Assembly: GCF_035946055.1 (NCBI RefSeq)
Contig: NZ_CP108364.1
Span: 7,130,001 to 7,194,000 of the forward strand
Length of the DNA stretch: 64,000 nt
Direction: 5' to 3'
DNA from: Streptomyces sp. NBC_01341
GTDB taxonomy: Bacteria > Actinomycetota > Actinomycetes > Streptomycetales > Streptomycetaceae
Shown: piece after piece, positions 25,433 through 33,798 of the stretch
Layout of the letters: each line of letters starts with the position of its first letter
Numbering within the stretch: the stretch's first letter is position 1
Notes under the pieces: generated by a model
Databases searched by the model: none
What the model was told of the DNA's origin: nothing
Seen by the model: only the letters and a program-made list of their open reading frames with translations
Position numbers and translations under genes: made by a program

Positions 25433-28400
25433 GTGCCGCTCCCTCTTGACCCCAGCCTTCCCCGAGCGCGATCCGCAGCGCGGCGCAGCGCCGTCGTCCT
25501 CGCCCTGGCGACCTCACTCAGCATCGGTGCAGGGATGATGACGACCGCTCAGGCGCTCAGCCCCGATCTGCCGAGGTCGGTGCCCACGCCGCAGCGGGGC
25601 CACGGCCTGATACCCAGCACACCCGGTCAGTCGCTCGTGACCGACGAGACCCGCACACCCGTCGCCCCCGGCCTGAACCTCACTCGCTTCGACCGCTTCG
25701 GCTCCGAGGGGTGGGTCCGGGGACAGGTGCTGGTCGCCGACCTCGCTGAGAACCGGCTGCGGGTGGACCACATCTCCTCCGGCACGGTCACCGGCAAATC
25801 CAAGGTGACCGAACAGGCCGCCAGGACCGGTGCGATCGCAGCGATCAACGGCGACTACTTCGACATGAACGACACCGACGCCCCCATCGGGACGGCAGTG
25901 TCCCGCAGGGGCGGCCTGGTCAACTCGGCGACCGAGGGCCGTGCCCAGTCCGTCGCCATCGGTGCGGACGGGCTCGGCAGGCTGGCCCAGGTATTCCTGG
26001 AGGGAGAGGTCACCGTCCCGGAAACCGGGCGACTGAAGCTTTCCGGCGTCAACTCCCCGCAGCTCACCCGCGACGGAATCGGACTCTTCACCGACGCATG
26101 GGGTCCGGCCCCTCGCACCAAGCCGGTAGCGGGCGCGGAACGAGTCACCGAAGTCAGGCTGCGCGGGGGGAAGGTCACCGAAGTGCGTCCCTCGGTCGGC
26201 TCGGATCCGGTTCCGGCAGGTGCCAGCGTGCTGCTCGGCCGTGAGGCGGGTGCCGGCACCCTGGCACGTCTGCGGGTGGGCGACGCCGTGTCCGTCGCGT
26301 ACCGGCCACGAGCGGACTTCGGCAAGGTGGCCGTCGCGGTCGGCGGCGGCCAGGTGCTGGTCGACAACGGCACCGTCCGGCGCTTCACCGAGGGTGACAC
26401 GGTCACAGCGACCTCGCGTACGGCCGTCGGCTTCTCCGCGGACGGCCGGACCATGTACCTGGTCGCCATCGACGGCAAGCAGACCGACAGCCGGGGCATG
26501 GACCTCAACGAACTCGGCGACCTCATGAAGGGCCTCGGTGCCGCCAACGCCCTGAACATGGACGGCGGCGGCTCGACCACGATGGCTGCCCGGCTTCCCG
26601 GCGAAGCAGCCACGGGCCTGATCAGCAGCCCGTCGGACGGCTCGGAGCGCCAGGTCGCCAACGGCCTCGGTCTGTTCGCTGCACCCGGCTCCGGCACGGT
26701 CCGCGGGTTCCGCGTCGGGCCCGCACTGACAGCGGACGGCTCCGACAGGCTGTTTCCCCACCTGCACCGCACCGTGCGCGCGCTCGCCCATGACGAGACG
26801 TACGCTCCGCTGCCGGTGGGCCGACTGAGGTGGAAGGGCTCCGGCAAGGTGTCGGTCAGGCCTTCCGGGGGCGGAACCGCTCTCGTCACCGGCGTGCGTT
26901 CCGGCGTCACCCGCGTGGAAGTCTCCGGCGACCGCGGAGCTTCCGGAGAGACCGCACTGACCGTACTCGCCCCCGCTGTGCGCATTGCTCCGAGCAGCAG
27001 CGTGATCGCACTCGACGGCGTCCGGGACACCGCCCAGCTGACCATCACCGGATACGACGCCCTCGGGGACCACGCCCCGATCGACGCGTCCGACGTCAAG
27101 GTCACCGGTGGCGACGGTGTGGTGTCCCTGCAACCCTCCAGCGACGCGACCTTCACACTGCGGGGACTGAAGGACGCGGCGTCCACCACTCTGCGCCTCA
27201 CCGTGGGCCGGATGACAACGCGGGTTGCTGTCACGGTGGGCCTGACCGAGAACTCGGTCGCGGACCTCACCGACGCGGCCTCCTGGACATCGGCCAACGA
27301 CCGCGCTCCCGACGGATCGGTCGCCCCGGCCGCCGGACACGACGGCACATCCGGGTTGCGCTTGAGCTACGACTTCACCAAGTCGACGGCCACCCGCGGG
27401 CAATACGCGGTGCCGCCGCAGGCGATTCCACTTCCGGGCCAGCCGCAGGCGGTCACGATGTGGATCAATGGTGACGGCAACGGCGCGTGGCCACGCCTGC
27501 AGTACCGTACGGCCGCCGGTGTGACCGCCAATCTCGACGGGCCCATGATCACCTGGACCGGCTGGCGCAAGGTCGAGTTCCCCGTGCCCGTAGGCACCCC
27601 CTACCCCCTGACACTGCAGCGTGTGCGTCTGCTGGAGACCAGTGCGGCCCGCTCCTACACAGGCGAGGTGACCATCAGCGATCTGCGTGTCAAGGTCGCG
27701 CCCGACGTGGAACTGCCCTCCGGGCCGAAGATCACCGATCCGGTGGTCGTCACCGACGGTACGGTCGACGGCCGGCCGCTTCGAGTCGCGGTGATGTCGG
27801 ACGCACAGTTCGTCGCTCGTGACCCGAACAGCCCGCTCGTCGAGGCCGCCCGCCGCACCCTCGCCGAGATCGCCAGGGCCAAGCCCGACGTACTCGTCAT
27901 CGACGGTGACCTCGTCGACGAAGGATCACCCGCCGACTTCGCTCTCGCCCGTACCCTGCTCAACGAATTCGACTCGCTGACCGGAGGGAAAGTCCCGTGG
28001 CACTACGTGCCTGGCAACCATGAAGCGATGGGCCCGGGATCCACGGTCAACTTCAAAGCCGCCTTCGGCGACACCACCTCCGTCTTCGACGCCCGACACA
28101 CACGTTTCATCACCCTCGACACCTCCAGCGGCACCCTCCGCGGCGGCGGATTCGCCCAGCTCCAGTTCCTCCACGACCAGTTGGAGGCAGCCGGACGTGA
28201 CCGTTCCGTGAGCGGCGTCGTGGTGTTCGAGCACCACCCCACCCAGGACCCGCTGCCGGACAAGGCCAGCCAACTCGGTGACCGAAAGGAAGCGGAGCTG
28301 GTCGAGAAGTGGCTGGCGGACTTCCGGGTCGACGCACACAAGTCCGCTGCCTTTGTCAGCGGCCATGTAGGGGCGTTCGCGGCGACCACAGTCGACGGTG

Positions 28401-29014
28401 TGCCCTACCTCGTGAACGGCAACTCCGGTAAGAACCCAGCCAGTACGCCCGACAACGGTGGCTTCACCGGCTGGACCATGCTGGGCATAGACCCCCGTAA
28501 GGGCCGTGTCGACGACCGGTTCGATCTGCCTGCGCGTGACTCACAGCGGTGGCTCCAGGCCGAGATGCACGCCCGCACCGACTCCGTGAACCTGACCGCT
28601 CCCGACCGGATCGCAGTCGGTGTCCGGGGCCATGCGGCGGCCACCCTCACCCAGGACGGTACCCGAACCGTCCCGGTTGCCTGGCCGGTAGGAGCTGACT
28701 GGTCCGGAATCCGCACCGAGATCAAGGGCGCGGCCGCCGAGGCCGTCGCACGCCGGGGAACTGCACCCGTCATCTCCTACGACCCCGTCACCGGGCTGAT
28801 CACCGCCCTTCGTCCGGGCACCGCGGTGCTACGAGTGACCGTCAACGGCGTCACGGCCCAAAGGACGGTCACGGTGCCTAGAACCTCTCGTTCGGATCAC
28901 GCTGGGCTCGCGTGCCCCGGCCCCGCACCTCGCGGCGTTGTCGTCACTCGGCAACGCTCCGCGCCGACGCCCTCCTCCGCCTTGCGATGCCCCGCACCTG
29001 ACGCCGCGCGCTGA
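25433..29014 (+). CDS. secreted phosphodiester glycosidase (NAGPA-type) fused to calcineurin-like metallophosphoesterase
   Basis: 1193 residues. A signal sequence is likely (about 15-42, SAVVLALATSLSIGAG...AQALS). Residues about 60-425 match the NAGPA/phosphodiester glycosidase family (INGDYFDMNDTDAP, LNMDGGGSTTMA). Ig/Big-like regions follow to about 780. A metallophosphoesterase has metal motifs VMSDAQF (about 785), IDGDLVD (about 823), PGNHE (about 860), EHHP (about 933) and SGHVG (about 976). A Big-type domain ends near 1165 (VTAQRTVTVP). The last 30 residues are R/P-rich and may be read-through into former non-coding DNA. It probably cleaves phosphodiester-linked sugars or wall polymers. 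The GTG start has AAGGAAG upstream. Confidence 0.85.
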   Translation: MPLPLDPSLPRARSAARRSAVVLALATSLSIGAGMMTTAQALSPDLPRSVPTPQRGHGLIPSTPGQSLVTDETRTPVAPGLNLTRFDRFGSEGWVRGQVLVADLAENRLRVDHISSGTVTGKSKVTEQAARTGAIAAINGDYFDMNDTDAPIGTAVSRRGGLVNSATEGRAQSVAIGADGLGRLAQVFLEGEVTVPETGRLKLSGVNSPQLTRDGIGLFTDAWGPAPRTKPVAGAERVTEVRLRGGKVTEVRPSVGSDPVPAGASVLLGREAGAGTLARLRVGDAVSVAYRPRADFGKVAVAVGGGQVLVDNGTVRRFTEGDTVTATSRTAVGFSADGRTMYLVAIDGKQTDSRGMDLNELGDLMKGLGAANALNMDGGGSTTMAARLPGEAATGLISSPSDGSERQVANGLGLFAAPGSGTVRGFRVGPALTADGSDRLFPHLHRTVRALAHDETYAPLPVGRLRWKGSGKVSVRPSGGGTALVTGVRSGVTRVEVSGDRGASGETALTVLAPAVRIAPSSSVIALDGVRDTAQLTITGYDALGDHAPIDASDVKVTGGDGVVSLQPSSDATFTLRGLKDAASTTLRLTVGRMTTRVAVTVGLTENSVADLTDAASWTSANDRAPDGSVAPAAGHDGTSGLRLSYDFTKSTATRGQYAVPPQAIPLPGQPQAVTMWINGDGNGAWPRLQYRTAAGVTANLDGPMITWTGWRKVEFPVPVGTPYPLTLQRVRLLETSAARSYTGEVTISDLRVKVAPDVELPSGPKITDPVVVTDGTVDGRPLRVAVMSDAQFVARDPNSPLVEAARRTLAEIARAKPDVLVIDGDLVDEGSPADFALARTLLNEFDSLTGGKVPWHYVPGNHEAMGPGSTVNFKAAFGDTTSVFDARHTRFITLDTSSGTLRGGGFAQLQFLHDQLEAAGRDRSVSGVVVFEHHPTQDPLPDKASQLGDRKEAELVEKWLADFRVDAHKSAAFVSGHVGAFAATTVDGVPYLVNGNSGKNPASTPDNGGFTGWTMLGIDPRKGRVDDRFDLPARDSQRWLQAEMHARTDSVNLTAPDRIAVGVRGHAAATLTQDGTRTVPVAWPVGADWSGIRTEIKGAAAEAVARRGTAPVISYDPVTGLITALRPGTAVLRVTVNGVTAQRTVTVPRTSRSDHAGLACPGPAPRGVVVTRQRSAPTPSSALRCPAPDAAR

Positions 29015-29052
29015 TCCAGCAGGGATTACGGGACAGCCCCTGGGCGGTCTCT

Positions 29053-29128
29053 GGCCACATCTCCTTGCGGCCTCCGAAAGCCCCGAAGGCCGCAAGGAGA
29101 TGTGGCCTTCGGGGCTTTCGGAGGCCGC
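29053..29128 (+). terminator. interlocked double inverted repeat (mutually exclusive hairpins) after the glycosidase gene
   Basis: Two perfect dyads overlap. The first is 29053-29072 with 29088-29107 (20-bp stem, 15-nt loop). The second is 29067-29091 with 29104-29128 (25-bp stem, 12-nt loop). The arms interleave as A-B-A'-B', so only one long hairpin can form at a time, or a pseudoknot. It starts 39 bp past the stop, so termination is the simplest role. Confidence 0.8.
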
Positions 29129-29285
29129 CCCGCGCGCCGGAGCGCCAAGTGCCGCTGGCGACGCCGTGAACGTGTGCATGAGGTGGCGCAAAGCCAGCCG
29201 GGCCGCCGGCGCGGGAGGGTGTCCGCAGGCTCCGCAGGCAGGTGAGGGGCAGGCGCGGAGGTGGGCGAAACGGGCACAGGTGGAT

Positions 29286-30323
29286 ATGACTGGCGCGGTG
29301 GACCGCAAGCGGGAGGACGCCCTCGCGACGATCGAAGCCATGCGGCAGGACCGCGCCGGTGCGACGACGGAATCACCGGACGATTTCCCGTTCGAGCGTA
29401 CTGTGTTCTTCGACCGGGCATGCGCGGACGGGCTCGTCCACAACGGGGACGGCACCTTCCTGCGCGTCGCCGAGATCCTCGGCGAGGTTCGACTGCGGCC
29501 GTGGGACTACGTGAACCTTCGGCGCCAGGTCACCGGAAACCTCATGGCGCACCTCACTCCCGCGCCGCACACCACGGAAGCGGAGACGGCGGTGTCCGTC
29601 GCGCAGCTGCGGCGGAGCGGTCCGCGCCGGACGGATGAGGAGTGGCGCGACTGGCTGGAGGCGCAGGGCCGCACGGAGGAGGAGTTCGCCTCCCTCGTCC
29701 ACGAGGAGATCCTCAGTGCCGGTCACCGCCCGCCCGGTGGTCTGAACATGCCACTACTCAGGGCACTGCGGGTTGACGCCTCGTATCAGGCGGGGACCTC
29801 GGGCTCACGATCGCAAGGGCCGTCTGGCAGGCGAAGTGGGCCGGACGCTGAAGGGACCCGCGGTCAGTGCGAGGCCCCTGCGGATCGCGCGCAGCCACGC
29901 CTCGCGAACGGCAGGCAGTCGTACCAACGTGTGACGGAACGCCTCCGGGCCGACCCGGAAGGGACCGGCGGGTGTGCCTGGGGAGAGAACAGCCACAGCC
30001 ACACACCCAGCGGCAGCGGTTCCGGGTACGACGACGCAACGGGGCGGCCGGGGCTCAGGCCCGACCCGTCAGGGGATGGGACGAGCACGATGTCCGCGCC
30101 CGTCCCGGGGAAGGGCCTCCCCGGCCCGCTGCGTCGTCGCAGCAGGGCGGTGGCGAGCCAACGCGTTCTGCCGTCCGTCAAAGGCCGCCGGGCCGGCCGG
30201 CCCGCCCATCTCACCGAAGGGCGTCGACCAGGAGGCCGGCGGCCACCGCCGCTCCGTCGGTGCGCATCCGGCTTCCCAGAGCCTTTGCCCGCGTCCGGGT
30301 CTCGGGTGCTAGGGCCGCCTTGA
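29286..30323 (+). CDS. unrecognised protein, probably degraded at the 3' end
   Basis: Open from ATG 29286 (GTG 29280 is also possible). Residues 1 to about 155 look like a real protein by composition and G/C-rich third positions: helical and charged, with DDFPFERTVFFDRACADGLV, LRPWDYVNLRRQVTGNLMAH, and RRTDEEWRDWLEAQGRTEEE. No family recognised. After about 29745 the frame turns into S/G/R/P-rich sequence and runs antisense into the end of the glycosyltransferase gene, so the true stop has probably been lost by frameshift or truncation. The ribosome site is weak. Treat the 3' boundary as unknown. Confidence 0.4.
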   Translation: MTGAVDRKREDALATIEAMRQDRAGATTESPDDFPFERTVFFDRACADGLVHNGDGTFLRVAEILGEVRLRPWDYVNLRRQVTGNLMAHLTPAPHTTEAETAVSVAQLRRSGPRRTDEEWRDWLEAQGRTEEEFASLVHEEILSAGHRPPGGLNMPLLRALRVDASYQAGTSGSRSQGPSGRRSGPDAEGTRGQCEAPADRAQPRLANGRQSYQRVTERLRADPEGTGGCAWGENSHSHTPSGSGSGYDDATGRPGLRPDPSGDGTSTMSAPVPGKGLPGPLRRRSRAVASQRVLPSVKGRRAGRPAHLTEGRRPGGRRPPPLRRCASGFPEPLPASGSRVLGPP

Positions 30324-31416
30324 ACGCGACGTCCAGGGACGCGGCGGTGAGCTGCGGACCATCCACCGCCGCGCCGAGGTCCAGGTCCGCCACGCGCCCG
30401 GCCCAGTACGGGTTGTCCGACAGCTGGAGAGGTATCACCACCTGCGGCGCGCCCGCCCGGGCCGCCGTCAACGTGGTACCGGCGCCGCCGTGGTGCACCA
30501 CGGCGGCCACCCTGGTGAACAGACGCTGGTGGTTGACCTCGGCGATTTCGAAGCAGTCGTCCTGGTCGTCGGTCAGCCCCAGGTCCGCCGGTCCGGTGGA
30601 GACGAGCACGCGGTGCCCCCGCGCGCGGATCGCCTCGGTAGCCATGCGGACGACGTCCGGCGACGGGCGCATGCTGCCGAACCCCACGTAGACAGGCGGC
30701 GAGCCGGCGTCCAGGAACGTCGTCAAGTCGTCCGGGAGCGGCCGTTCGTCCGGCAGGCTCCACGCACCTGTGTGTACGACGTCGAGGCCCGGCGTTCGCC
30801 GCCACGGTCCCAGAACCGGATCGGCGGCCAGCCACGGCCGGTCGGTGAGGACGTGGTCACGGACGTTGTCCACCGAGGGCAGACCGATCGCTGCCCGGTG
30901 GCTGTTGAGAGTCTCGCTGAACTGTGCGTTCACGTGGCCGGCGTCCAGCTCCCAACGTGCCCGGTTGTCGTGTACGCCGGGCTCCGGCCAGCCGGGCCGC
31001 GGGGGAGGCGCATGGTGCGCGGACGGCAGGTGTACCGCCGCATAGCTGGCGTACACATAACGGATGCCCGCAGCCTCGGCCACGGACCGTGCGGCGATCT
31101 GTGCCAGGCCGGCCGCCACCAGTGCGTCACATCCATCGGCCGCTGCGGGGAAGGTGTCGAACTGTGCGGCGACCATCTCGGTTCTGTACCGGGACAGGTC
31201 TGCCGCTGACGGCAGACTCGTACCCCGCATCAGCTCTCCCACCGGCGGCCCGAGCGGCACGAGTTGCACGCCGATGTCCGCGAGCCGGTCCGCGAACTCC
31301 TCGTCCGGCGGGGCGCACATCCGCACCTCCACACCGAGCGTCCGCAATCGCACCGCGAGTGCCATCAGAGGCTGGACATCGCCACGCGTCCCGTATGTGG
31401 ACAACAGCACCCGCAT
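30211..31416 (-). CDS. MGT/UGT-type glycosyltransferase (GT1, vancomycin-Gtf-like)
   Basis: 401 residues, GT-B fold of family GT1, which transfers a sugar from an NDP-sugar to a natural product. The N-terminus MRVLLSTYGTRGDVQPLMAL matches the GTRGDVQP motif of glycopeptide and sterol glycosyltransferases. The C-terminal donor motif is VVHHGGAGTTLTAARAGAPQ then VVIPLQLSDNPYWAGRV; the usual DQ is replaced by SDN, so donor choice may differ. Start ATG 31416 with GAGGG upstream. Its 3' end overlaps the degraded ORF on the other strand. It is 1.4 kb from the NRPS operon and could decorate its product or a competitor's antibiotic; there is no direct evidence. Confidence 0.88.
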   Translation of the reverse strand: MRVLLSTYGTRGDVQPLMALAVRLRTLGVEVRMCAPPDEEFADRLADIGVQLVPLGPPVGELMRGTSLPSAADLSRYRTEMVAAQFDTFPAAADGCDALVAAGLAQIAARSVAEAAGIRYVYASYAAVHLPSAHHAPPPRPGWPEPGVHDNRARWELDAGHVNAQFSETLNSHRAAIGLPSVDNVRDHVLTDRPWLAADPVLGPWRRTPGLDVVHTGAWSLPDERPLPDDLTTFLDAGSPPVYVGFGSMRPSPDVVRMATEAIRARGHRVLVSTGPADLGLTDDQDDCFEIAEVNHQRLFTRVAAVVHHGGAGTTLTAARAGAPQVVIPLQLSDNPYWAGRVADLDLGAAVDGPQLTAASLDVAFKAALAPETRTRAKALGSRMRTDGAAVAAGLLVDALR

Positions 31417-31900
31417 TCCGCGCCCTCTTTCGCTACGTCATTCCAGGCGTCGAGGCCGCGCCGGCCCACGCTCTGCACACGGCGGCCGTTCGACGGTGAT
31501 GTGTCGGTCGTCACGACCGTGCGGCAGCAGTCTAGGCCCGCATGTGTTGCTGAGGGGGGTCACTGTGCTGACACATCAATGCAGTGGAATCGGAGTTGTT
31601 GTCGGTGTCTTGGGAAGGCCGTTCCCGGCCTCGCCGTACCGGGATGGTGGAACCTGTCTCGCTCATGAGCCAACTCAACCCCAACGGGGTAGGGTTGTGG
31701 GTGATCACTCCAGCGGTGATCCCCCACCGGCCCGCACCCGGTGCCCCGGGCGGTTACCGCAGTGCGTTTCGCGGCAGCCACCCTCAGCGACAACGGCGCG
31801 TGCCGGCCCGCCTTGTGGGGTGAAGGTGTGGCCTCGGGCTGCCGTTGCCGGGCAAGGTGTGCAAGGTATTCGATCGCCTACACATACGGAGAACTACTCG
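31417..31900. other. 484-bp divergent intergenic region
   Basis: No gene seen. CGGTCGT-C-ACGACCG (31506-31520) is a perfect 7-bp dyad about 90 bp upstream of the glycosyltransferase start, a possible operator. A repeated GGTGATC pair lies near 31700. Confidence 0.4.
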
Positions 31901-32605
31901 ATGCCTGGTTCGTCCGTTCCCGTCCCTGATGTTTCGGTCATCCTGCCCTGTGCGGGATTCGGAACACGTTTCGGGGCGCCGTACCCGAAGGAACTGCATT
32001 GTCTGGCTCCCGGGGTCACCATTCTGGACCGCAGTCTGGAAGCAGTGGTCGAGCTGGCCAAAAGTGGACTTCATGTGCGTCTGGTCGTCGTCTTCGGCAC
32101 GCACAAGCTCGACACCGTGCGCTATCTGACGCGCTACTCCGAGACCTTTCAACTGGTCTTCGTGCACCAGGACGACACGATCGAACCGGGTCTCGACGGA
32201 GCGATCAGGTCGGCTCTGCCGATGACGCAAGGGCCAGTGGCCCTCGTGCTGCCTGACATCGTCCTCACCGGCGCCGACACGGCGGGCAGCCTTGTCGCGG
32301 CACTGCGACACGCCGAGGTGACCGGGTGGAGCGTGGTGGCTGCCGAGGAGCGCGACCCCGACACGCTGCGGCAGATGGGCGCGCTCGCCGTCGCCGACGT
32401 GGGTGGGGTCATGACAGTGGATGTGGCTACCGACAAGCCGAAGGATCCTTCAGGCTTCAACGCGTTCTGGGGCATGGTGGCAGTCACCGAGTCCGAGGCA
32501 CACAGGCTTCCCGACGTAGTGGGCAGCGGGGTGGCCAGTCCACTGACCGGGGCGGTCGCCCACATGGTGGAGGGAATCGTCAACCACAACACCCTCGCGG
32601 ACTGA
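31901..32605 (+). CDS. nucleotidyltransferase-like protein (sugar-phosphate NTP-transferase fold)
   Basis: 234 residues. The N-terminus VSVILPCAGFGTRFGAPYPK is the glycine-rich NTP-binding motif (AGxGTRxxxxxPK) of GT-A-type nucleotidyltransferases such as glucose-1-phosphate thymidylyltransferase and IspD. The middle has VALVLPDIVLTG at the position of the family's metal-binding aspartate, and VDVATDKPKDPSGFNAFWGM resembles the sugar-binding region. It is shorter than full RmlA. ATG 31901 is chosen for GGAG upstream; the long open frame before it is not protein-like. It converges on the TauD gene with two terminator hairpins between. It may supply an activated group to the adjacent glycosyltransferase. 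Confidence 0.75.
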   Translation: MPGSSVPVPDVSVILPCAGFGTRFGAPYPKELHCLAPGVTILDRSLEAVVELAKSGLHVRLVVVFGTHKLDTVRYLTRYSETFQLVFVHQDDTIEPGLDGAIRSALPMTQGPVALVLPDIVLTGADTAGSLVAALRHAEVTGWSVVAAEERDPDTLRQMGALAVADVGGVMTVDVATDKPKDPSGFNAFWGMVAVTESEAHRLPDVVGSGVASPLTGAVAHMVEGIVNHNTLAD

Positions 32606-32716
32606 CTCCCGCACCGACCGGACGGCTCGGATCGGGCCGCGCCCGCCCGTTGCCGATGCCGACCTCTCGGGGTGGACAGTTGTCTGCCGGCAACGGCGCA
32701 CCCGGGCACAGGAACA

Positions 32717-32745
32717 GGCGGCCTCACCGGCACGGTGAGGCCGCC
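32717..32745. terminator. hairpin between convergent genes (first of two)
   Basis: GGCGGCCTCACCG (32717-32729) pairs perfectly with CGGTGAGGCCGCC (32733-32745), 3-nt loop. Confidence 0.85.
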
Positions 32746-32766
32746 CTTGCGTGAGCGGATACTCGT

Positions 32767-32811
32767 GAGGCGTCGTGCGCGGAGCCCACCGGTCTCTGCG
32801 CACGACGCCTC
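32767..32811. terminator. hairpin closing the biosynthetic operon (second of two)
   Basis: GAGGCGTCGTGCGC (32767-32780) pairs perfectly with GCGCACGACGCCTC (32798-32811). It is 15 bp beyond the stop of the leftward TauD gene, so it marks the operon end. Confidence 0.85.
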
Positions 32812-32825
32812 CTCCGTTCGCGCCG

Positions 32826-33698
32826 TCAGCCCTTCACAGGTCCGCCGTTGATGGCGACGCGCCGGCCGTAGCGTGCGTAGGGGTAGTAGTCGTACGTCGC
32901 GTGGTGCTGAACGCAGCGGTTGTCCCAGAACACAAGGGTGCCCGGTGTCCAGCGAACGCGGCAGTGGAGGATCGGCGTGCAGGCGATGGTGTCGAAGAGC
33001 ATGCCGAGCAGGGCCTTGCTCTCCTGGTCGGAGAGCTGCGGGACGCGACTGGTGTAAGCCTTGTTGACGTAGAGCAGTTTGCGGTCGGTCTCGGGGTGGC
33101 GGGCGATGAGCGGGTGCTCACTCTTGGGGATGACGTAGTCCGCGGGCGGGGTGTAACCCGCCAGTGCGTGGGCGCCGTCGTGTACGGCGGTGAGCTGGTC
33201 CAGCAGGGAGCGCATGGCGGGGGAGAGTAACTCGTAGGCCAGGTGCATGTTGGCGAAGAGGGTGTCACCGCCGCAGCCGGGTTCCGGAATCTCGGTGATG
33301 TAGAGCATCGACCCGAGCGACGGTTCGGCGTCGGCGGTGCCGTCGGCGTGCCAGCCGTTGCCCGCCACGTTCGCCGCGGCCGACGTGGTCCGGATCTCCA
33401 GGATGTGGGGGTCGCCCTCCTCGGGCGGCGGGTTCACCGGACGCAGCTCTCCGAAGGCGCCGGCGAAACGCTTGTGGTCCTCGACGGTGATCTCCTGATC
33501 GCGGAAGACCAGGACATGATGATCGCGGAACGCGGTCCGGATCTCGTCCAGTTGCTCCGCCGGGAGCTCCTTCGACAGGTCGACGCCCGAGACCTCCGCA
33601 CCCAGTACGGGGGTGATCCGCTCCACCGTGAGCGTTCGGTAGGGGTGCACGGGACGTGTGGTCACCGCTTCCAGTGCTTCGCGTTCGTATGACTCCAT
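32826..33698 (-). CDS. TauD/TfdA-family Fe(II)/2-oxoglutarate-dependent oxygenase
   Basis: 290 residues. The family uses Fe(II), O2 and 2-oxoglutarate, usually to hydroxylate unactivated carbon. The facial triad is visible: H-x-D in GWHADGTAD and the distal His in RCVQHHATYDY, with the 2-oxoglutarate Arg in YGRRVAI. TLTVERITPVLGAEVSGVDL is the usual TauD start. ATG 33698 has GGAGG five bases upstream; the frame is open to 33737. It is third in the leftward operon, 100 bp after the NRPS-PKS gene. With a proline-activating module present, hydroxylation of the pyrrolidine or another amino acid unit of the peptide is the likely job. Confidence 0.92.
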   Translation of the reverse strand: MESYEREALEAVTTRPVHPYRTLTVERITPVLGAEVSGVDLSKELPAEQLDEIRTAFRDHHVLVFRDQEITVEDHKRFAGAFGELRPVNPPPEEGDPHILEIRTTSAAANVAGNGWHADGTADAEPSLGSMLYITEIPEPGCGGDTLFANMHLAYELLSPAMRSLLDQLTAVHDGAHALAGYTPPADYVIPKSEHPLIARHPETDRKLLYVNKAYTSRVPQLSDQESKALLGMLFDTIACTPILHCRVRWTPGTLVFWDNRCVQHHATYDYYPYARYGRRVAINGGPVKG

Positions 33699-33798
33699 TG
33701 CATCCTCCAGAAGGGGTGACAAGCCTCGGCCGAGCATGTCGGCGAGGATGGCGCTGCTCTGGGCGAGCCGCCGTGGATCAGGTGGGACGGGGACGGGT

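Noticed and set aside
29805..30002. 65-codon minus-strand frame (SPGTPAGPFRVGPEAF...)
   Set aside because: It has some protein-like character but no ribosome site, no family and no upstream continuation; possibly a remnant, not enough to call.
31064..32605. 513-codon version of the nucleotidyltransferase gene
   Set aside because: The first 279 codons overlap the glycosyltransferase antisense and are not protein-like; homology starts at 31901.
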